Part shown: piece after piece, positions 24,025 through 32,711 of the stretch
How positions within the stretch are numbered: the first letter of the stretch is position 1
Layout of the letters: every line of letters starts with the position of its first letter
Origin: Kitasatospora viridis
GTDB lineage: Bacteria; Actinomycetota; Actinomycetes; Streptomycetales; Streptomycetaceae
Direction of reading: 5' to 3'
NCBI RefSeq assembly: GCF_007829815.1
Contig: NZ_VIWT01000001.1
Location: 4,053,501-4,117,500 of the forward strand
DNA length: 64,000 nucleotides
The notes under the pieces: generated by a model
Databases searched by the model: none
What the model was told of the DNA's origin: nothing
What the model saw: the letters and a program-made list of their open reading frames with translations, nothing else
Translations under genes and position numbers: made by a program

Positions 24025-26457
24025 GTGTTGAATCGCAGTCAGGTCGGACGGCGCCGTCGTGGCGCAGGCGGCCGTTCCGTGGTCGCGGTGGTGGCCGGGT
24101 TGGCCGGGCTGGTGCTCGGTGCGGTCGGTGCGGTGCCGAGTCAGGCGTCGGCGGCCGTCGACAACCAGGCGTGCCGGCCGGACGGGATGTACACCACGCC
24201 CGGGGTGAACGTGCCGTACTGCCAGGTCTACGACACCGCCGGGCGCGAGATGATGGGCCCGGACCACCAGCGCCGGGTGATCGGGTACTTCACCGGCTGG
24301 CGCACCGGGAAGGACGGGACGCCCGCCTACCTGGTGAACAACATCCCGTGGGACAAGGTGACCCACCTCAACTACGCCTTCGCGCACGTGGCGGGCGACA
24401 ACACCATCTCGGTGGGCGCGGACGGGCCGAACAACGCGGCGACCGGGATGGCCTTCCCCGGCGTGCCCGGCGCGGAGCTGGACCCGAGCCTGCCGTACCA
24501 GGGGCACTTCAACCTGTTGAGCAAGTTCAAGAAGCAGTACCCGAACGTCAAGACGATGATCTCGGTGGGCGGTTGGGCCGAGACCGGGGGCTACTTCGAC
24601 GACTCGGGCAACCGGGTCGCGTCCGGCGGCTTCTACTCGATGACGGTCAACCCGGACGGCAGCGTCAACCAGGCCGGCATCAACACCTTCGCCGACTCGG
24701 CGGTGAAGTTCGTCGAGAAGTACGGCTTCAACGGGGTCGACCTCGACTACGAGTACCCGACCTCGATGAACAACGCCGGCAACCCGGCGGACTGGACGCT
24801 GGCCAACGGCAAGCGCGCCTCGCTGATGCAGGGGTACGCGGCGCTGCTGCGGACGATGCGCCAGAAGCTGGACACCGCGAGCGCGGCGGACGGCCGGTAC
24901 TACCTGCTGTCGGTGGCGGCGCCGTCCTCCGGCTACCTGCTGCGCGGCATGGAGACCTTCCAGGTGACGCAGTACCTGGACTACGTCAACATCATGTCCT
25001 ACGACCTGCACGGCGCCTGGAACCAGTACGTCGGACCGAACGCCTCGCTCTACGACGACGGCAGCGACGCCGAGTTGAAGGCGGCCAACGTCTACGGCAC
25101 CTCGCAGTACGGCGGGATCGGGTACCTGAACGGCGACTGGGCCTTCCACTACTTCCGCGGTTCGATGCCGGCGGGCCGGATCAACCTCGGCCTGCCGTAC
25201 TACACGCGCGGTTTCGAGAACGTGCAGGGCGGCACCAACGGGCTGTGGGGGAGCGCCGCCACCACCAGCTGTCCGGCCGGCTCGGGCCTGACCACCTGTG
25301 GTGACGGCGCCGTCGGCGTCGACAACATCTGGCACGACCTGGACTCCGCGGGGAAGGAGGCCCCGGCGGGCTCCAACCCGATGTGGCACGCGATGAACCT
25401 GCAGAACGGCATCCTGCCGGACTACCTGGGCAAGTACGGGGTCAAGGACACCGCGTTGACCGGCACGTACGCCCGCAACTACAGCTCCTCGCTGGTCGCG
25501 CCCTGGCTGTGGAACGCGACGAAGAAGGTGTTCCTGTCCACCGAGGACGAGCAGTCGGTGAACGCCAAGGCGGACTACCTGGTCAACCAGGGGGCCGGCG
25601 GCGCGATGATCTGGGAGTTGGCCGGCGACTACCGGTTCGATCCGAGCGCCAACGGCGGCAAGGGCGAGTACGTGGCGGGCTCGACGCTGACCGGTGACCT
25701 GTACGACAGGTTCAAGTCGGCCGCCCCGTACGGTGCGACCCGGGCGACCGTGGCGATGCCCGCGCAGACCCTGCCGATCGACGTGTCGTTCACCAACTTC
25801 GCGCTGGGCGACAACAACTACCCGATCAACCCGAAGATCCACATCGTCAACAACTCGACGGTGACCCTGCCGGGCGGCACCGAGTTCCAGTTCGACTACG
25901 CCAACTCGGCGCCGGGCAACGCGCACGACCAGTCGGGCTTCAACTCCCAGGTGATCAGCGCGGACAATCCGGGCCCGGGCAACGCGGGCGGGCTGAAGGG
26001 CACGTACAACCGGGTCTCGTTGAAGCTGCCGGCCTGGCAGTCGCTGGCGCCGGGGGCCTCGGTGGACGTGGACTTCGTCTACTACCTGCCGGTCTCCACG
26101 CCGTCGAACTGGACGGTGAACGTGGGCGGGTCGCTGTACGGGATCCCGGGCGACTTCACCCGCGGCAGCACGAGCGGCGGCACGCCGACCCCAACCCCGA
26201 CGCCGACCCCGACGCCGACGCCCACCCCGACGCCCACCCCGACCCCGACCCCCACGCCGACCCCCACGCCCACGCCGACCCCGACCGGTGGCAGCTGCGC
26301 CGCGGCGCCGGGCTGGGACGCCGGGACGGCCTACGCGGTCGGTGGCACGAGGGTGGGCTGGAAGGGCCACTACTACAGCAACAAGTGGTGGACCAAGGGC
26401 GACGACCCGAGCCTGAGCGGCTCCTGGGGCGTCTGGACCGATCTCGGAGCCTGCTGA
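24025..26457 (+). CDS. Secreted GH18 chitinase with C-terminal chitin-binding domain
   Basis: 810 aa from GTG with GGAGGA upstream. A signal peptide ends near ASA-AVD (residue 44). The GH18 domain covers about 83-570: VIGYFTGW, MISVGGW and the catalytic FNGVDLDYEYP with Glu243 as proton donor. About 575-720 is a beta-rich domain of unknown class. A Thr-Pro repeat linker follows, then a CBM5/12-type domain (APGWDAGTAYAVGGTRVGWKG...YYSNKWWT). It degrades chitin outside the cell to oligomers; GlcNAc uptake is encoded by the PTS genes 4 kb upstream under the same regulator class. Confidence 0.93.
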   Translation: MLNRSQVGRRRRGAGGRSVVAVVAGLAGLVLGAVGAVPSQASAAVDNQACRPDGMYTTPGVNVPYCQVYDTAGREMMGPDHQRRVIGYFTGWRTGKDGTPAYLVNNIPWDKVTHLNYAFAHVAGDNTISVGADGPNNAATGMAFPGVPGAELDPSLPYQGHFNLLSKFKKQYPNVKTMISVGGWAETGGYFDDSGNRVASGGFYSMTVNPDGSVNQAGINTFADSAVKFVEKYGFNGVDLDYEYPTSMNNAGNPADWTLANGKRASLMQGYAALLRTMRQKLDTASAADGRYYLLSVAAPSSGYLLRGMETFQVTQYLDYVNIMSYDLHGAWNQYVGPNASLYDDGSDAELKAANVYGTSQYGGIGYLNGDWAFHYFRGSMPAGRINLGLPYYTRGFENVQGGTNGLWGSAATTSCPAGSGLTTCGDGAVGVDNIWHDLDSAGKEAPAGSNPMWHAMNLQNGILPDYLGKYGVKDTALTGTYARNYSSSLVAPWLWNATKKVFLSTEDEQSVNAKADYLVNQGAGGAMIWELAGDYRFDPSANGGKGEYVAGSTLTGDLYDRFKSAAPYGATRATVAMPAQTLPIDVSFTNFALGDNNYPINPKIHIVNNSTVTLPGGTEFQFDYANSAPGNAHDQSGFNSQVISADNPGPGNAGGLKGTYNRVSLKLPAWQSLAPGASVDVDFVYYLPVSTPSNWTVNVGGSLYGIPGDFTRGSTSGGTPTPTPTPTPTPTPTPTPTPTPTPTPTPTPTPTPTGGSCAAAPGWDAGTAYAVGGTRVGWKGHYYSNKWWTKGDDPSLSGSWGVWTDLGAC
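26182..26287 (+). repeat. Thr-Pro hexanucleotide repeat linker
   Basis: About 17 tandem ACCCCG/ACGCCC-type units encode a (Thr-Pro)n linker of the chitinase. The opposite strand reads as a spurious Gly-Val repeat. Confidence 0.9.
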
Positions 26458-26496
26458 ACCGACCCAGGATCAGCCGGTCGCCACGGGGCGACGGAC

Positions 26497-26543
26497 GGCG
26501 GCGGCGGTGCACCCGGTAGGGGGGTGCACCGTCGCCGCCTTTT
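26497..26543 (+). terminator. Intrinsic terminator of the chitinase gene
   Basis: GGCGGCGGCGGTGCACCC pairs with GGGTGCACCGTCGCCGCC (one mismatch) around a 7-base loop, followed by TTTT: one of the few hairpins here with a T-tract. The remaining 209 bases to the next gene hold an AT-richer stretch near 26567-26640, a likely promoter. Confidence 0.85.
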
Positions 26544-26752
26544 CGTGTCCGTACCGTTTCCTGCGATCAGTACCATGTCACTCGGTGACATTTTACTCCC
26601 ACGCAAACAACGGTTCTGTTGCGACCTGTGCGAATCTGTGCGATGACCCTTGACGGGAGTGGATGGACGGCGGTGTCATAGGGCCCACCTCGTTCGAACC
26701 TGTTTGGTTCTGATGGATTGTGGTCCCCACCCCTCGCTAGGAGCCCGACCCC

Positions 26753-27799
26753 ATGACCACTGTGCGTAACCGTCGTCGGACTGTCGCAGCCGCTGCCGGC
26801 CTGCTCGTCACGCTCGGCATGACCGCCTGCTCGACCGGCCAGACCAGCGGGGGCGGCAACGCCCAAGCGGCGCCCGTGACCGGCAAGATCAGCATGACCT
26901 ACCTGCAGAAGCAGGGCGACCAGCAGTACTTCATCGGCGAGGCCGCCGGTGCGAAGGCGAAGGCGGCGCAGCTGGGCGTCGACCTGAAGGTGGTCAACCT
27001 GGGCAACGACGCCAACCAGACGGTCAGCGACGTGCAGTCGGCCATTGCACAGAAGACCAACGGTCTGATCATCGTTCCGCCGGACCCGTCGGTGGGTCCG
27101 CAGGTGGTGCAGACGGCCAAGGACGCGGGTGTGGCGCTGATCAGCTCCGACGACCAGGTCTGCGCGACCGGTCCGGACCCGTCCAAGTGCGCGGCCTCGG
27201 CCCTGCTGCCGCGGATCGGGTTCTCCGGCCAGCAGATGGGCCAGCAGGTCGGCCAGCGCGCCGCGCAGGAGTTCCAGAAGGCCGGCTGGGCGGCCGCGGA
27301 CACCCGGATCATCTCGGCCTGGCAGCAGGATGTGACGGTCTGCGGTGACCGGGTCAACGCGGCGAAGACGGCGTTCAACGCGGTCGTGCCGGGTGTGCAG
27401 AGCATCGACGTGGGCACCGACAACACCCCGACCGGTGCGCAGGACAAGGTCGCGGCGACGTTGACCGCGAACCCGGGCGTGAAGCACTGGGTCATCTGGG
27501 GCTGCAACGACGAGAACGTGCAGGGCGGTGTCACCGCGATGCAGAACGCGGGCATCAGCCCGGACAACATCGACGGTGTCGGCCTGGGCGCCTACCTGGC
27601 GTGCAAGGACTGGGGCAGCGGCAAGCCGTCGGGCATGAAGGCCGCGCTGTTCATCAACGGCAGTGACGTGGGCGCGCTGGCCGTGCAGACCATGTACGAC
27701 AAGCTGAAGAACAGCAAGCCGTTCCCGCAGGAGGCCTTCGCCCCCACCCAGATGGTCGACGCCACCAACTGGCAGTCCTCCGGCGTCCAGTGCAGCTGA
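26753..27799 (+). CDS. AraF-like sugar ABC transporter substrate-binding lipoprotein
   Basis: 348 aa lipoprotein: signal segment AAAAGLLVTLGMTAC with lipidated Cys26. It has the periplasmic-binding-protein type I fold; segments LIIVPPDPSVGPQVVQTAKDAG, ISSDDQVC, RIGFSGQQMGQQVG and NPGVKHWVIWGCNDENVQGG align best in my memory with L-arabinose-binding AraF. The ligand is therefore probably L-arabinose or a related pentose. An ATPase and a permease gene follow in an operon. No local regulator gene is present. Confidence 0.85.
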   Translation: MTTVRNRRRTVAAAAGLLVTLGMTACSTGQTSGGGNAQAAPVTGKISMTYLQKQGDQQYFIGEAAGAKAKAAQLGVDLKVVNLGNDANQTVSDVQSAIAQKTNGLIIVPPDPSVGPQVVQTAKDAGVALISSDDQVCATGPDPSKCAASALLPRIGFSGQQMGQQVGQRAAQEFQKAGWAAADTRIISAWQQDVTVCGDRVNAAKTAFNAVVPGVQSIDVGTDNTPTGAQDKVAATLTANPGVKHWVIWGCNDENVQGGVTAMQNAGISPDNIDGVGLGAYLACKDWGSGKPSGMKAALFINGSDVGALAVQTMYDKLKNSKPFPQEAFAPTQMVDATNWQSSGVQCS

Positions 27800-27809
27800 G
27801 GCAGTCACA

Positions 27810-29354
27810 GTGACGACCACGACCACGACCACCGGTGCGGGGGTCCGCGATCTCGGCAAGCGGTTCGGCGAGGTGCGGGCGCTCGGCGGAGTGACCCTGG
27901 ACTTCCCGGCCGGCCAGGTGACCGCGCTGATGGGTGAGAACGGGGCCGGCAAGTCCACCCTGCTCAAGATCCTGACGGGCGATCACCAGCCCACCGAGGG
28001 GACCGTGCTGCTGGACGGGGCCGAGCTGTCGCTCGGCTCGCCGGCCCGGGCGCGGGCCGCCGGCATCCGGATCATCCCCCAGGAGCCGGAGATCATCCCG
28101 CACGTCTCGGTCGCCGAGAACGTGTACGCCGGTGCCCTGCCCCACGGGGCCGGGCGCCGGCTGGACCGGGCCGAGCTGCGCCGGCGGATCACCGCCGACC
28201 TGGACCGGCTCGGCTTCGCCCGGGTGCTCGACCCGGACCTGCTGGGCTCCGAGCTCACTCCGGCCCAGCGCCAGCTGGTGGAGATCCTGCGGGCGCTGAC
28301 CGGTGAGGCGAAGGTGATCGCCTTCGACGAGCCGACCAGCTCGCTCTCCGAGCAGGAGGTGGAGGCGCTGTTCGCGCTGATCCGCCGACTGCGCGACCAG
28401 GGCGTCGCGGTGATCTACGTGTCGCACCGGATGAAGGAGATCTTCCAGCTCGCCGACCGGATCGCGGTGCTGCGCGACGGCAGTCTGGCCGGGGTGCTGG
28501 ACGCCGCCGAGGCCGGTGAGCAGGACCTGGTGCGCCTGATGGTGGGCCGCGACCTGTCCCAGCTGTTCGTCCGCCAGAACGTGGCCACCGACGAGGTGGT
28601 GCTTAAGGTCGACGGGCTGACCACCGACGACGTCCGGGACATCAGCCTGACCGTCCGGGCGGGCGAGGTGGTGGGCCTGGCCGGCCTGATCGGGGCCGGC
28701 CGCTCCGAGCTGGCGCTGGCGCTGGCCGGCGACCTGCCGGTGCGTTCGGGCACGGTGACGCTGGACGGGAAGAAGCTGCGCTCGGGCCGTCCGGGCGAGG
28801 TGATCGCGGCCGGCCTGGGGCTGGCGCCCGAGGAGCGCAAGGCGCAGGCGCTGTTCCTGCACCGCTCGATCCGGGACAACACCTCGCTGGTGGTGCTGGA
28901 GCGGCTGCGCCGCTTCCGGTTCGTCCGGCGGTCGGCCGAGCGGCAGTTGGCGCAGTCCTACACCGACCGGCTGCGGGTGCGCGCCCCGGGCATCGAGCAC
29001 GAGGTGCGCAAGCTGTCCGGCGGCAACCAGCAGAAGGTGGTGCTGGCCCGCTGGCTGGCCCGCAAGCCCAAGGTGCTGATCCTGGACGAGCCGACCCGCG
29101 GCATCGACATCGGCGCCAAGGCGGAGATCTACCAGATCATCGCGGACCTGGCGAAGGAGGGCGTCGCGCTGCTGGTGATCTCCTCCGAGCTGCCCGAGGT
29201 GCTCGGCCTGTCCGACCGGATCGTGGTGATGCAGAACGGTCGGATCACCGGGGAGCTGGACCGCTCCGAGGCCACCGAGGAGAAGATCCTCGCCCTGGCG
29301 ATGGCCGACGACCTGAGTAACGAAGGCCTGAGTAACGAAGGAAGGCAAGCATGA
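27810..29354 (+). CDS. Sugar ABC transporter ATPase with two nucleotide-binding domains (AraG-like)
   Basis: 514 aa, GTG start. The first ABC domain has Walker A GENGAGKST and Walker B VIAFDEPTSSLSE, with a degenerate signature (LTPAQRQLVEI). The second has a degenerate Walker A (GLIGAGRSEL), an intact LSGGNQQKVVLARWL signature and LILDEPTRGIDIGAK. This asymmetric double arrangement is typical of RbsA/AraG/XylG. Its stop overlaps the permease start (ATGA); a 15-bp tandem duplication precedes the end. Confidence 0.92.
   Translation: MTTTTTTTGAGVRDLGKRFGEVRALGGVTLDFPAGQVTALMGENGAGKSTLLKILTGDHQPTEGTVLLDGAELSLGSPARARAAGIRIIPQEPEIIPHVSVAENVYAGALPHGAGRRLDRAELRRRITADLDRLGFARVLDPDLLGSELTPAQRQLVEILRALTGEAKVIAFDEPTSSLSEQEVEALFALIRRLRDQGVAVIYVSHRMKEIFQLADRIAVLRDGSLAGVLDAAEAGEQDLVRLMVGRDLSQLFVRQNVATDEVVLKVDGLTTDDVRDISLTVRAGEVVGLAGLIGAGRSELALALAGDLPVRSGTVTLDGKKLRSGRPGEVIAAGLGLAPEERKAQALFLHRSIRDNTSLVVLERLRRFRFVRRSAERQLAQSYTDRLRVRAPGIEHEVRKLSGGNQQKVVLARWLARKPKVLILDEPTRGIDIGAKAEIYQIIADLAKEGVALLVISSELPEVLGLSDRIVVMQNGRITGELDRSEATEEKILALAMADDLSNEGLSNEGRQA
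29312..29341 (+). repeat. Perfect 15-bp tandem duplication at the araG-like 3' end
   Basis: CCTGAGTAACGAAGG occurs twice head to tail, encoding Leu-Ser-Asn-Glu-Gly twice. The second GAAGG plus the following bases makes the ribosome site of the permease gene, so the duplication alters the spacing and strength of that site. Confidence 0.9.
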
Positions 29355-30373
29355 CCACCTCCACCGCTGAGCAGAGCGTGCCGGCGGCCAACAAGGGCGG
29401 CGGGCTGCGCCTGCTGGCCGCGGTCGGCGGGCAGAACCTCAGCCTGGCCGGCGGGCTGGTCGTGCTGCTGGCGCTGTTCGGCTCGTTGAACGACAACTAC
29501 CTGTCCTGGGCGAACATCCAGGTGATCGCCGAGGCGGTGACCATCAGCGGCCTGCTGGCCGTGGTGCAGACCGTGGTGATCATCTGCGGCGCGCTGGACA
29601 TCTCGGTCGGCTCGCAGGCGGGCCTGGCGTCGGTGATCAGCGCGATGGCCTTCACCTCCTCGGGTGCCAACCCGTGGGCGGGCATGGCCGCCGCGATCGG
29701 GGTCGGGCTGGTGATCGGCATCCTGAACGGTGTGATCATCGTCTACGGCCGGGTCAACCCGACCATCGCCACCCTGGCGGGCCTGGCGGCCTACAAGGGC
29801 GTCGCGGACCTGGTCTCCAACGGCGCGGCGCAGGGCTACGTGCTCAACGACCCGGTCTTCATCTTCCTCAGCCGCGGCAAGATCGCCGGGCTGCCGGTGA
29901 TGGTCTGGCTGCTGATCGTGGTCGCCCTCGGCGTGCACCTGATGCTCAAGTACACCGACATCGGCCGCAACGTGTTCGCGATCGGCGGCAACGACACCGC
30001 CGCGCGCCTGGCCGGCATCAACCTGAACAAGTACCTGATCTCGGCCTACGCGCTGGCCGGCACGGTGGCCGCGGTGGCGGGCATCCTGCTGACCGCGCGC
30101 ACCGGCTCCGGCCAGCCGGTCTCCGGCAGCGAGGGCCTGGAGCTGCAGTCGATCACCGCGGCGGCGCTGGGCGGCTGCGCGCTCAAGGGCGGCAAGGGCG
30201 GCATCGGCGGCACGCTGCTGGCCGTCGCGCTGCTCGGCGCCCTGCAGAACGGGCTCACCGTGCAGGGGATCAACTCGTTCTGGCAGAACGTGGCACAGGG
30301 CTCCCTGCTGGTGGTCGCCGTGGTGATCCAGCAGCGCCGCAGCGGCGAGCGGGCGGTCGGCCTGCCAGCCTGA
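29351..30373 (+). CDS. Sugar ABC transporter permease (AraH/RbsC-like)
   Basis: 340 aa with eight to ten membrane helices. The family motif ICGALDISVGSQAGLASVISAMAF (second helix pair) and GRVNPTIATLAGLAAYKGVADLV, then GRNVFAIGGNDTAARLAGI (EAA-like coupling segment), are present. It would form the channel for the AraF-like binder. It is translationally coupled to the ATPase gene. A strong hairpin follows the stop. Confidence 0.9.
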   Translation: MTTSTAEQSVPAANKGGGLRLLAAVGGQNLSLAGGLVVLLALFGSLNDNYLSWANIQVIAEAVTISGLLAVVQTVVIICGALDISVGSQAGLASVISAMAFTSSGANPWAGMAAAIGVGLVIGILNGVIIVYGRVNPTIATLAGLAAYKGVADLVSNGAAQGYVLNDPVFIFLSRGKIAGLPVMVWLLIVVALGVHLMLKYTDIGRNVFAIGGNDTAARLAGINLNKYLISAYALAGTVAAVAGILLTARTGSGQPVSGSEGLELQSITAAALGGCALKGGKGGIGGTLLAVALLGALQNGLTVQGINSFWQNVAQGSLLVVAVVIQQRRSGERAVGLPA

Positions 30374-30391
30374 CCCGACCCGTGTCATGGA

Positions 30392-30441
30392 CGAAGCGGC
30401 GGTCCCGGCCCCTGTGTGGGGGAGCCGGGGCCGCCGCTTCG
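30392..30441. terminator. Bidirectional hairpin between permease and peroxiredoxin genes
   Basis: CGAAGCGGCGG...CCGCCGCTTCG plus an inner TCCCGGC/GCCGGGG arm (18 bp in all, one G-T pair). It separates two convergent genes. Confidence 0.85.
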
Positions 30442-30458
30442 GCGTGGCTGACGCCCGG

Positions 30459-30932
30459 TCAGCCCTCGATCTTGAGGTCGCGCAGCAGCTTGGCGACGTG
30501 GCCGGTGGCCTTGACGTTGTAGAGCGCCCGCTCGACCTTGCCCTGCTCGTCCACGATGACGGTGGAGCGGATCACGCCGACCACGGTCTTGCCGTAGCTG
30601 CTCTTCTCGCCGAAGGCGCCGTAGGCCTCCAGCACCTTCTTGTCCTCGTCGGCGACCAGGGTGACCTTGAGGTCCTCGGTCTCGCGGAACTTGCCGAGCT
30701 TGGCCGGCTTGTCGGGGGAGACGCCGATCACGTCGTAGCCGGCGCCGGCGAACACCTCCAGGTTGTCGGTGAAATCGCAGGCCTGGGTGGTGCAGCCGGG
30801 GGTGAGGGCGGCCGGGTAGAAGTAGACGATCACCTTGCGGCCCAGGTGGTCGGCGAGCGACACCTGGTTGCCGTCGGCGTCGGGCAGGGAGAAGGCGGGG
30901 GCGGTGTCCCCCGCCTGGAGGCGCTGGCTCAC
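30459..30932 (-). CDS. bcp: Thioredoxin-dependent peroxiredoxin (BCP family)
   Basis: 157 aa. It reduces peroxides with a peroxidatic Cys in ALTPGCTTQACDFTDN (PxxxTxxC) and the resolving Cys five residues later (CTTQAC), the Prx-Q pattern. SSYGKTVVGVIRSTVIVDEQG is the conserved late strand. Length is typical. It ends next to the shared hairpin and is divergent from the DUF3618 gene. Confidence 0.95.
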   Translation of the reverse strand: MSQRLQAGDTAPAFSLPDADGNQVSLADHLGRKVIVYFYPAALTPGCTTQACDFTDNLEVFAGAGYDVIGVSPDKPAKLGKFRETEDLKVTLVADEDKKVLEAYGAFGEKSSYGKTVVGVIRSTVIVDEQGKVERALYNVKATGHVAKLLRDLKIEG

Positions 30933-31058
30933 GTTCGGTTCTCTCCTCGTGCGGGACAGGTGGTCGTACCGACAGCAAACCTACCCCTGATGGTGGGTGG
31001 GACTGCGCGGGGAGGAACGGGAGCTGACAGACTGACCGGGAGCAGACCGTGACGTCAG

Positions 31059-31430
31059 GTGAGTGAGGTGGCCCGGGTGGGCAAGGGGAAGTCGAAGGAC
31101 AGCGTCAGGGACGATGCCGGGCGGTCCACCGCCGAGATCGAGGCCAACATCGCCCGGACCCGCAACCAGCTGGCCGACACGTTGGACGAGCTGGCCATGC
31201 GGGTGCACCCGACCACGATCGCGGCGCAGACCCGGGCCAAGGTGCTGGGCGCGGTCGAGCAGCGGGTCGGCCGCTGCTACGTGGCGGCGAGCCGCGGGGT
31301 GGAGCGGCTGCGGGCCGAGCTGACCGACGATCAGGGCCGGCCGCGCCCGGAGCGGGTGGTGCCGGTGGTGCTGGTCGGCGGTGGTGTGCTGCTGCTGATC
31401 GCCTCGGCGAAGCGGCGCAAGAAGGACTGA
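31059..31430 (+). CDS. DUF3618 family membrane protein
   Basis: 123 aa from a GTG (a second in-frame GTG three codons on is also possible). The DUF3618 pattern RSTAEIEANIARTRNQLADTLDELAMRVHP is followed by an amphipathic part and a C-terminal membrane helix (VVPVVLVGGGVLLLIASA) with a basic end KRRKKD. Such proteins are widespread in actinobacteria and unstudied. It lies 62 bases before the GroES-like gene. Confidence 0.88.
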   Translation: MSEVARVGKGKSKDSVRDDAGRSTAEIEANIARTRNQLADTLDELAMRVHPTTIAAQTRAKVLGAVEQRVGRCYVAASRGVERLRAELTDDQGRPRPERVVPVVLVGGGVLLLIASAKRRKKD

Positions 31431-31492
31431 GGCCCGCGGGGATCGCCCGGGTCCGCGCACGGGCGCGGGCCCGGGCCAGGTACGGTCTGGGC

Positions 31493-31876
31493 GTGAGCGC
31501 GAACGACGACGAGCAGATCAGGCAGTCCGAGCACGGCCGGCACGACCGGCTGGGGGAGAAGCTCCCCATCCGGATGCTGCACGACCGGGTGCTGGTGAGG
31601 ACCGATACCGGTGAGGGCGAGCGCCGCTCGACCGGCGGCATCCTGATCCCGGCGACCGCGGAGTTGAGCAAGCGGTGCACCTGGGCCGAGGCGGTCGCGG
31701 TCGGCCAGAGCGTGCGGGCGGTGGAGCCCGGTGACCGGGTGCTGTACGACCCCGAGGACAAGCTGGAGGTCGAGGTGCGCGGCGCGACGTACGTGCTGCT
31801 GCGCGAGCGCGACCTGCACGCGGTGGCGGCGGAGCGGTTGAAGGACGCCGAGGGGTCCACGGGGCTGTACCTGTAG
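31493..31876 (+). CDS. GroES-like co-chaperonin
   Basis: 127 aa, GTG start. The Cpn10 fold is recognised by LPIRMLHDRVLVRTD, RRSTGGILIPATA (mobile loop region, altered) and VEPGDRVLYDPEDKLEVEV. It has an extra N-terminal acidic stretch and a longer C-terminus, and no groEL is adjacent, so it is probably a divergent second copy. TACGGT ends exactly 6 bases before the GTG, predicting a leaderless mRNA. Confidence 0.85.
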   Translation: MSANDDEQIRQSEHGRHDRLGEKLPIRMLHDRVLVRTDTGEGERRSTGGILIPATAELSKRCTWAEAVAVGQSVRAVEPGDRVLYDPEDKLEVEVRGATYVLLRERDLHAVAAERLKDAEGSTGLYL

Positions 31877-32029
31877 GCCTGTTGACGGGTCGTCGGGGCG
31901 GCCGACTTCCAGGGGCGGGGCCATGCGTTCGGGCTAGTCGCGGTGGCCCGGGCGGCGCGGGGAGCTCACTGTGTGGAGCAGAGCGAATCCGCTCGGTGTG
32001 CTCCAACCCCGACAGGAGAAGTAACCCTC

Positions 32030-32500
32030 ATGCGTGCCATATGGACGGCTGCCGCGATCGGCGCGGCGCTGAGCCTGACCTCGGTCACCGTCGCGACCGC
32101 CGCCGTCCCGCTCCGCGATCCCGACGACTCCCGGGTGCTGGCGGCGCCGGCGGCGCCCCGGCCGCTCGGTGGACTGCCCGCGCCGCAGGACGGTGCGGGG
32201 CCGGCGGCCCCCTCCGCCCCCAAGGCCCCGGCCGCGCCGTCGGGCCCGGCGGTTCCGTCGATGCCCGGGGAACCCTCGTTCCCCGGGCTGGTCGACGGCC
32301 GGCCGGTCAAGGGCGCCGCGGCCGCCCTGCCGACCCTGCCCGCGCTGCCCACCGGCCTGGCGCTGCCGACCGGTGCGGCCGCACCGGACACCAGCGCGCT
32401 GCTGAAGCTGCTGAACGGTCTGCTGTCGACCATCGGCAGCCTGCTCAGCGGTCTCGGTCTGCCGATCACCATCCCGACCATTCCCGGTCTGGGCGGGTGA
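32030..32500 (+). CDS. Secreted Pro/Ala-rich protein of unknown function
   Basis: 156 aa, AGGAGAA ribosome site. The signal peptide (MRAIWTAAAIGAALSLTSVTVATA) is clear. The mature protein is Pro/Ala-rich and disordered to about residue 125, then ends in a hydrophobic Leu/Ile/Gly-rich segment (LLKLLNGLLSTIGSLLSGLGLP) that could be amphipathic or membrane-active, resembling chaplin or secreted cell-wall proteins in composition only. No cysteines. A hairpin overlaps the stop. No family recognised. Confidence 0.75.
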   Translation: MRAIWTAAAIGAALSLTSVTVATAAVPLRDPDDSRVLAAPAAPRPLGGLPAPQDGAGPAAPSAPKAPAAPSGPAVPSMPGEPSFPGLVDGRPVKGAAAALPTLPALPTGLALPTGAAAPDTSALLKLLNGLLSTIGSLLSGLGLPITIPTIPGLGG

Positions 32501-32524
32501 CGGCCACCCGGTCGGGTGGCCGTC
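32499..32524 (+). terminator. Hairpin terminator overlapping the secreted-protein stop
   Basis: GACGGCCACCCG and its complement around GT, beginning in the TGA codon. It is 12 bp with a minimal loop. Confidence 0.75.
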
Positions 32525-32558
32525 GGCTATTTCGGCTGCGCGGCGGGTCGCCTGCCGC

Positions 32559-32564
32559 TAGCGT
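32559..32564 (+). promoter_or_regulatory. Putative -10 (TAGCGT) of the ABC-2 operon
   Basis: The same hexamer occurs at nfi, 21852 and ung. It predicts a transcript start near 32571 and a 5' leader of about 140 bases. Confidence 0.45.
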
Positions 32565-32594
32565 GAGCTGACACAACTTCAGACGCGGCACCGA

Positions 32595-32640
32595 GCCCCG
32601 AACGACACCCGGGTACCCCCCAGGGTCCGTCGTTCGGGGC
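32595..32640 (+). promoter_or_regulatory. 16-bp hairpin in the leader of the ABC-2 operon
   Basis: GCCCCGAACGAC (32595-32606) pairs with GTCGTTCGGGGC (32629-32640), extended by ACCC/GGGT with a two-base bulge. It sits between the likely -10 and the first gene, so it may attenuate the operon rather than end the previous gene. Confidence 0.6.
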
Positions 32641-32711
32641 CCGGGTCGTTGTGCCCGCGTTCCACCGGGCGCGCCGGTGCCGCGTCCAAAAAGTCGATAA
32701 GGAGACAAGTC

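Noticed and set aside
26082..26273. Gly-Val repeat protein on the minus strand
   Set aside because: It is simply the complement of the Thr-Pro linker repeat of the chitinase.
23713..26370. Open frame of 885 codons opposite the chitinase gene
   Set aside because: It is antisense to an unmistakable GH18 chitinase and reads Arg/Val/Gly-rich without any domain.
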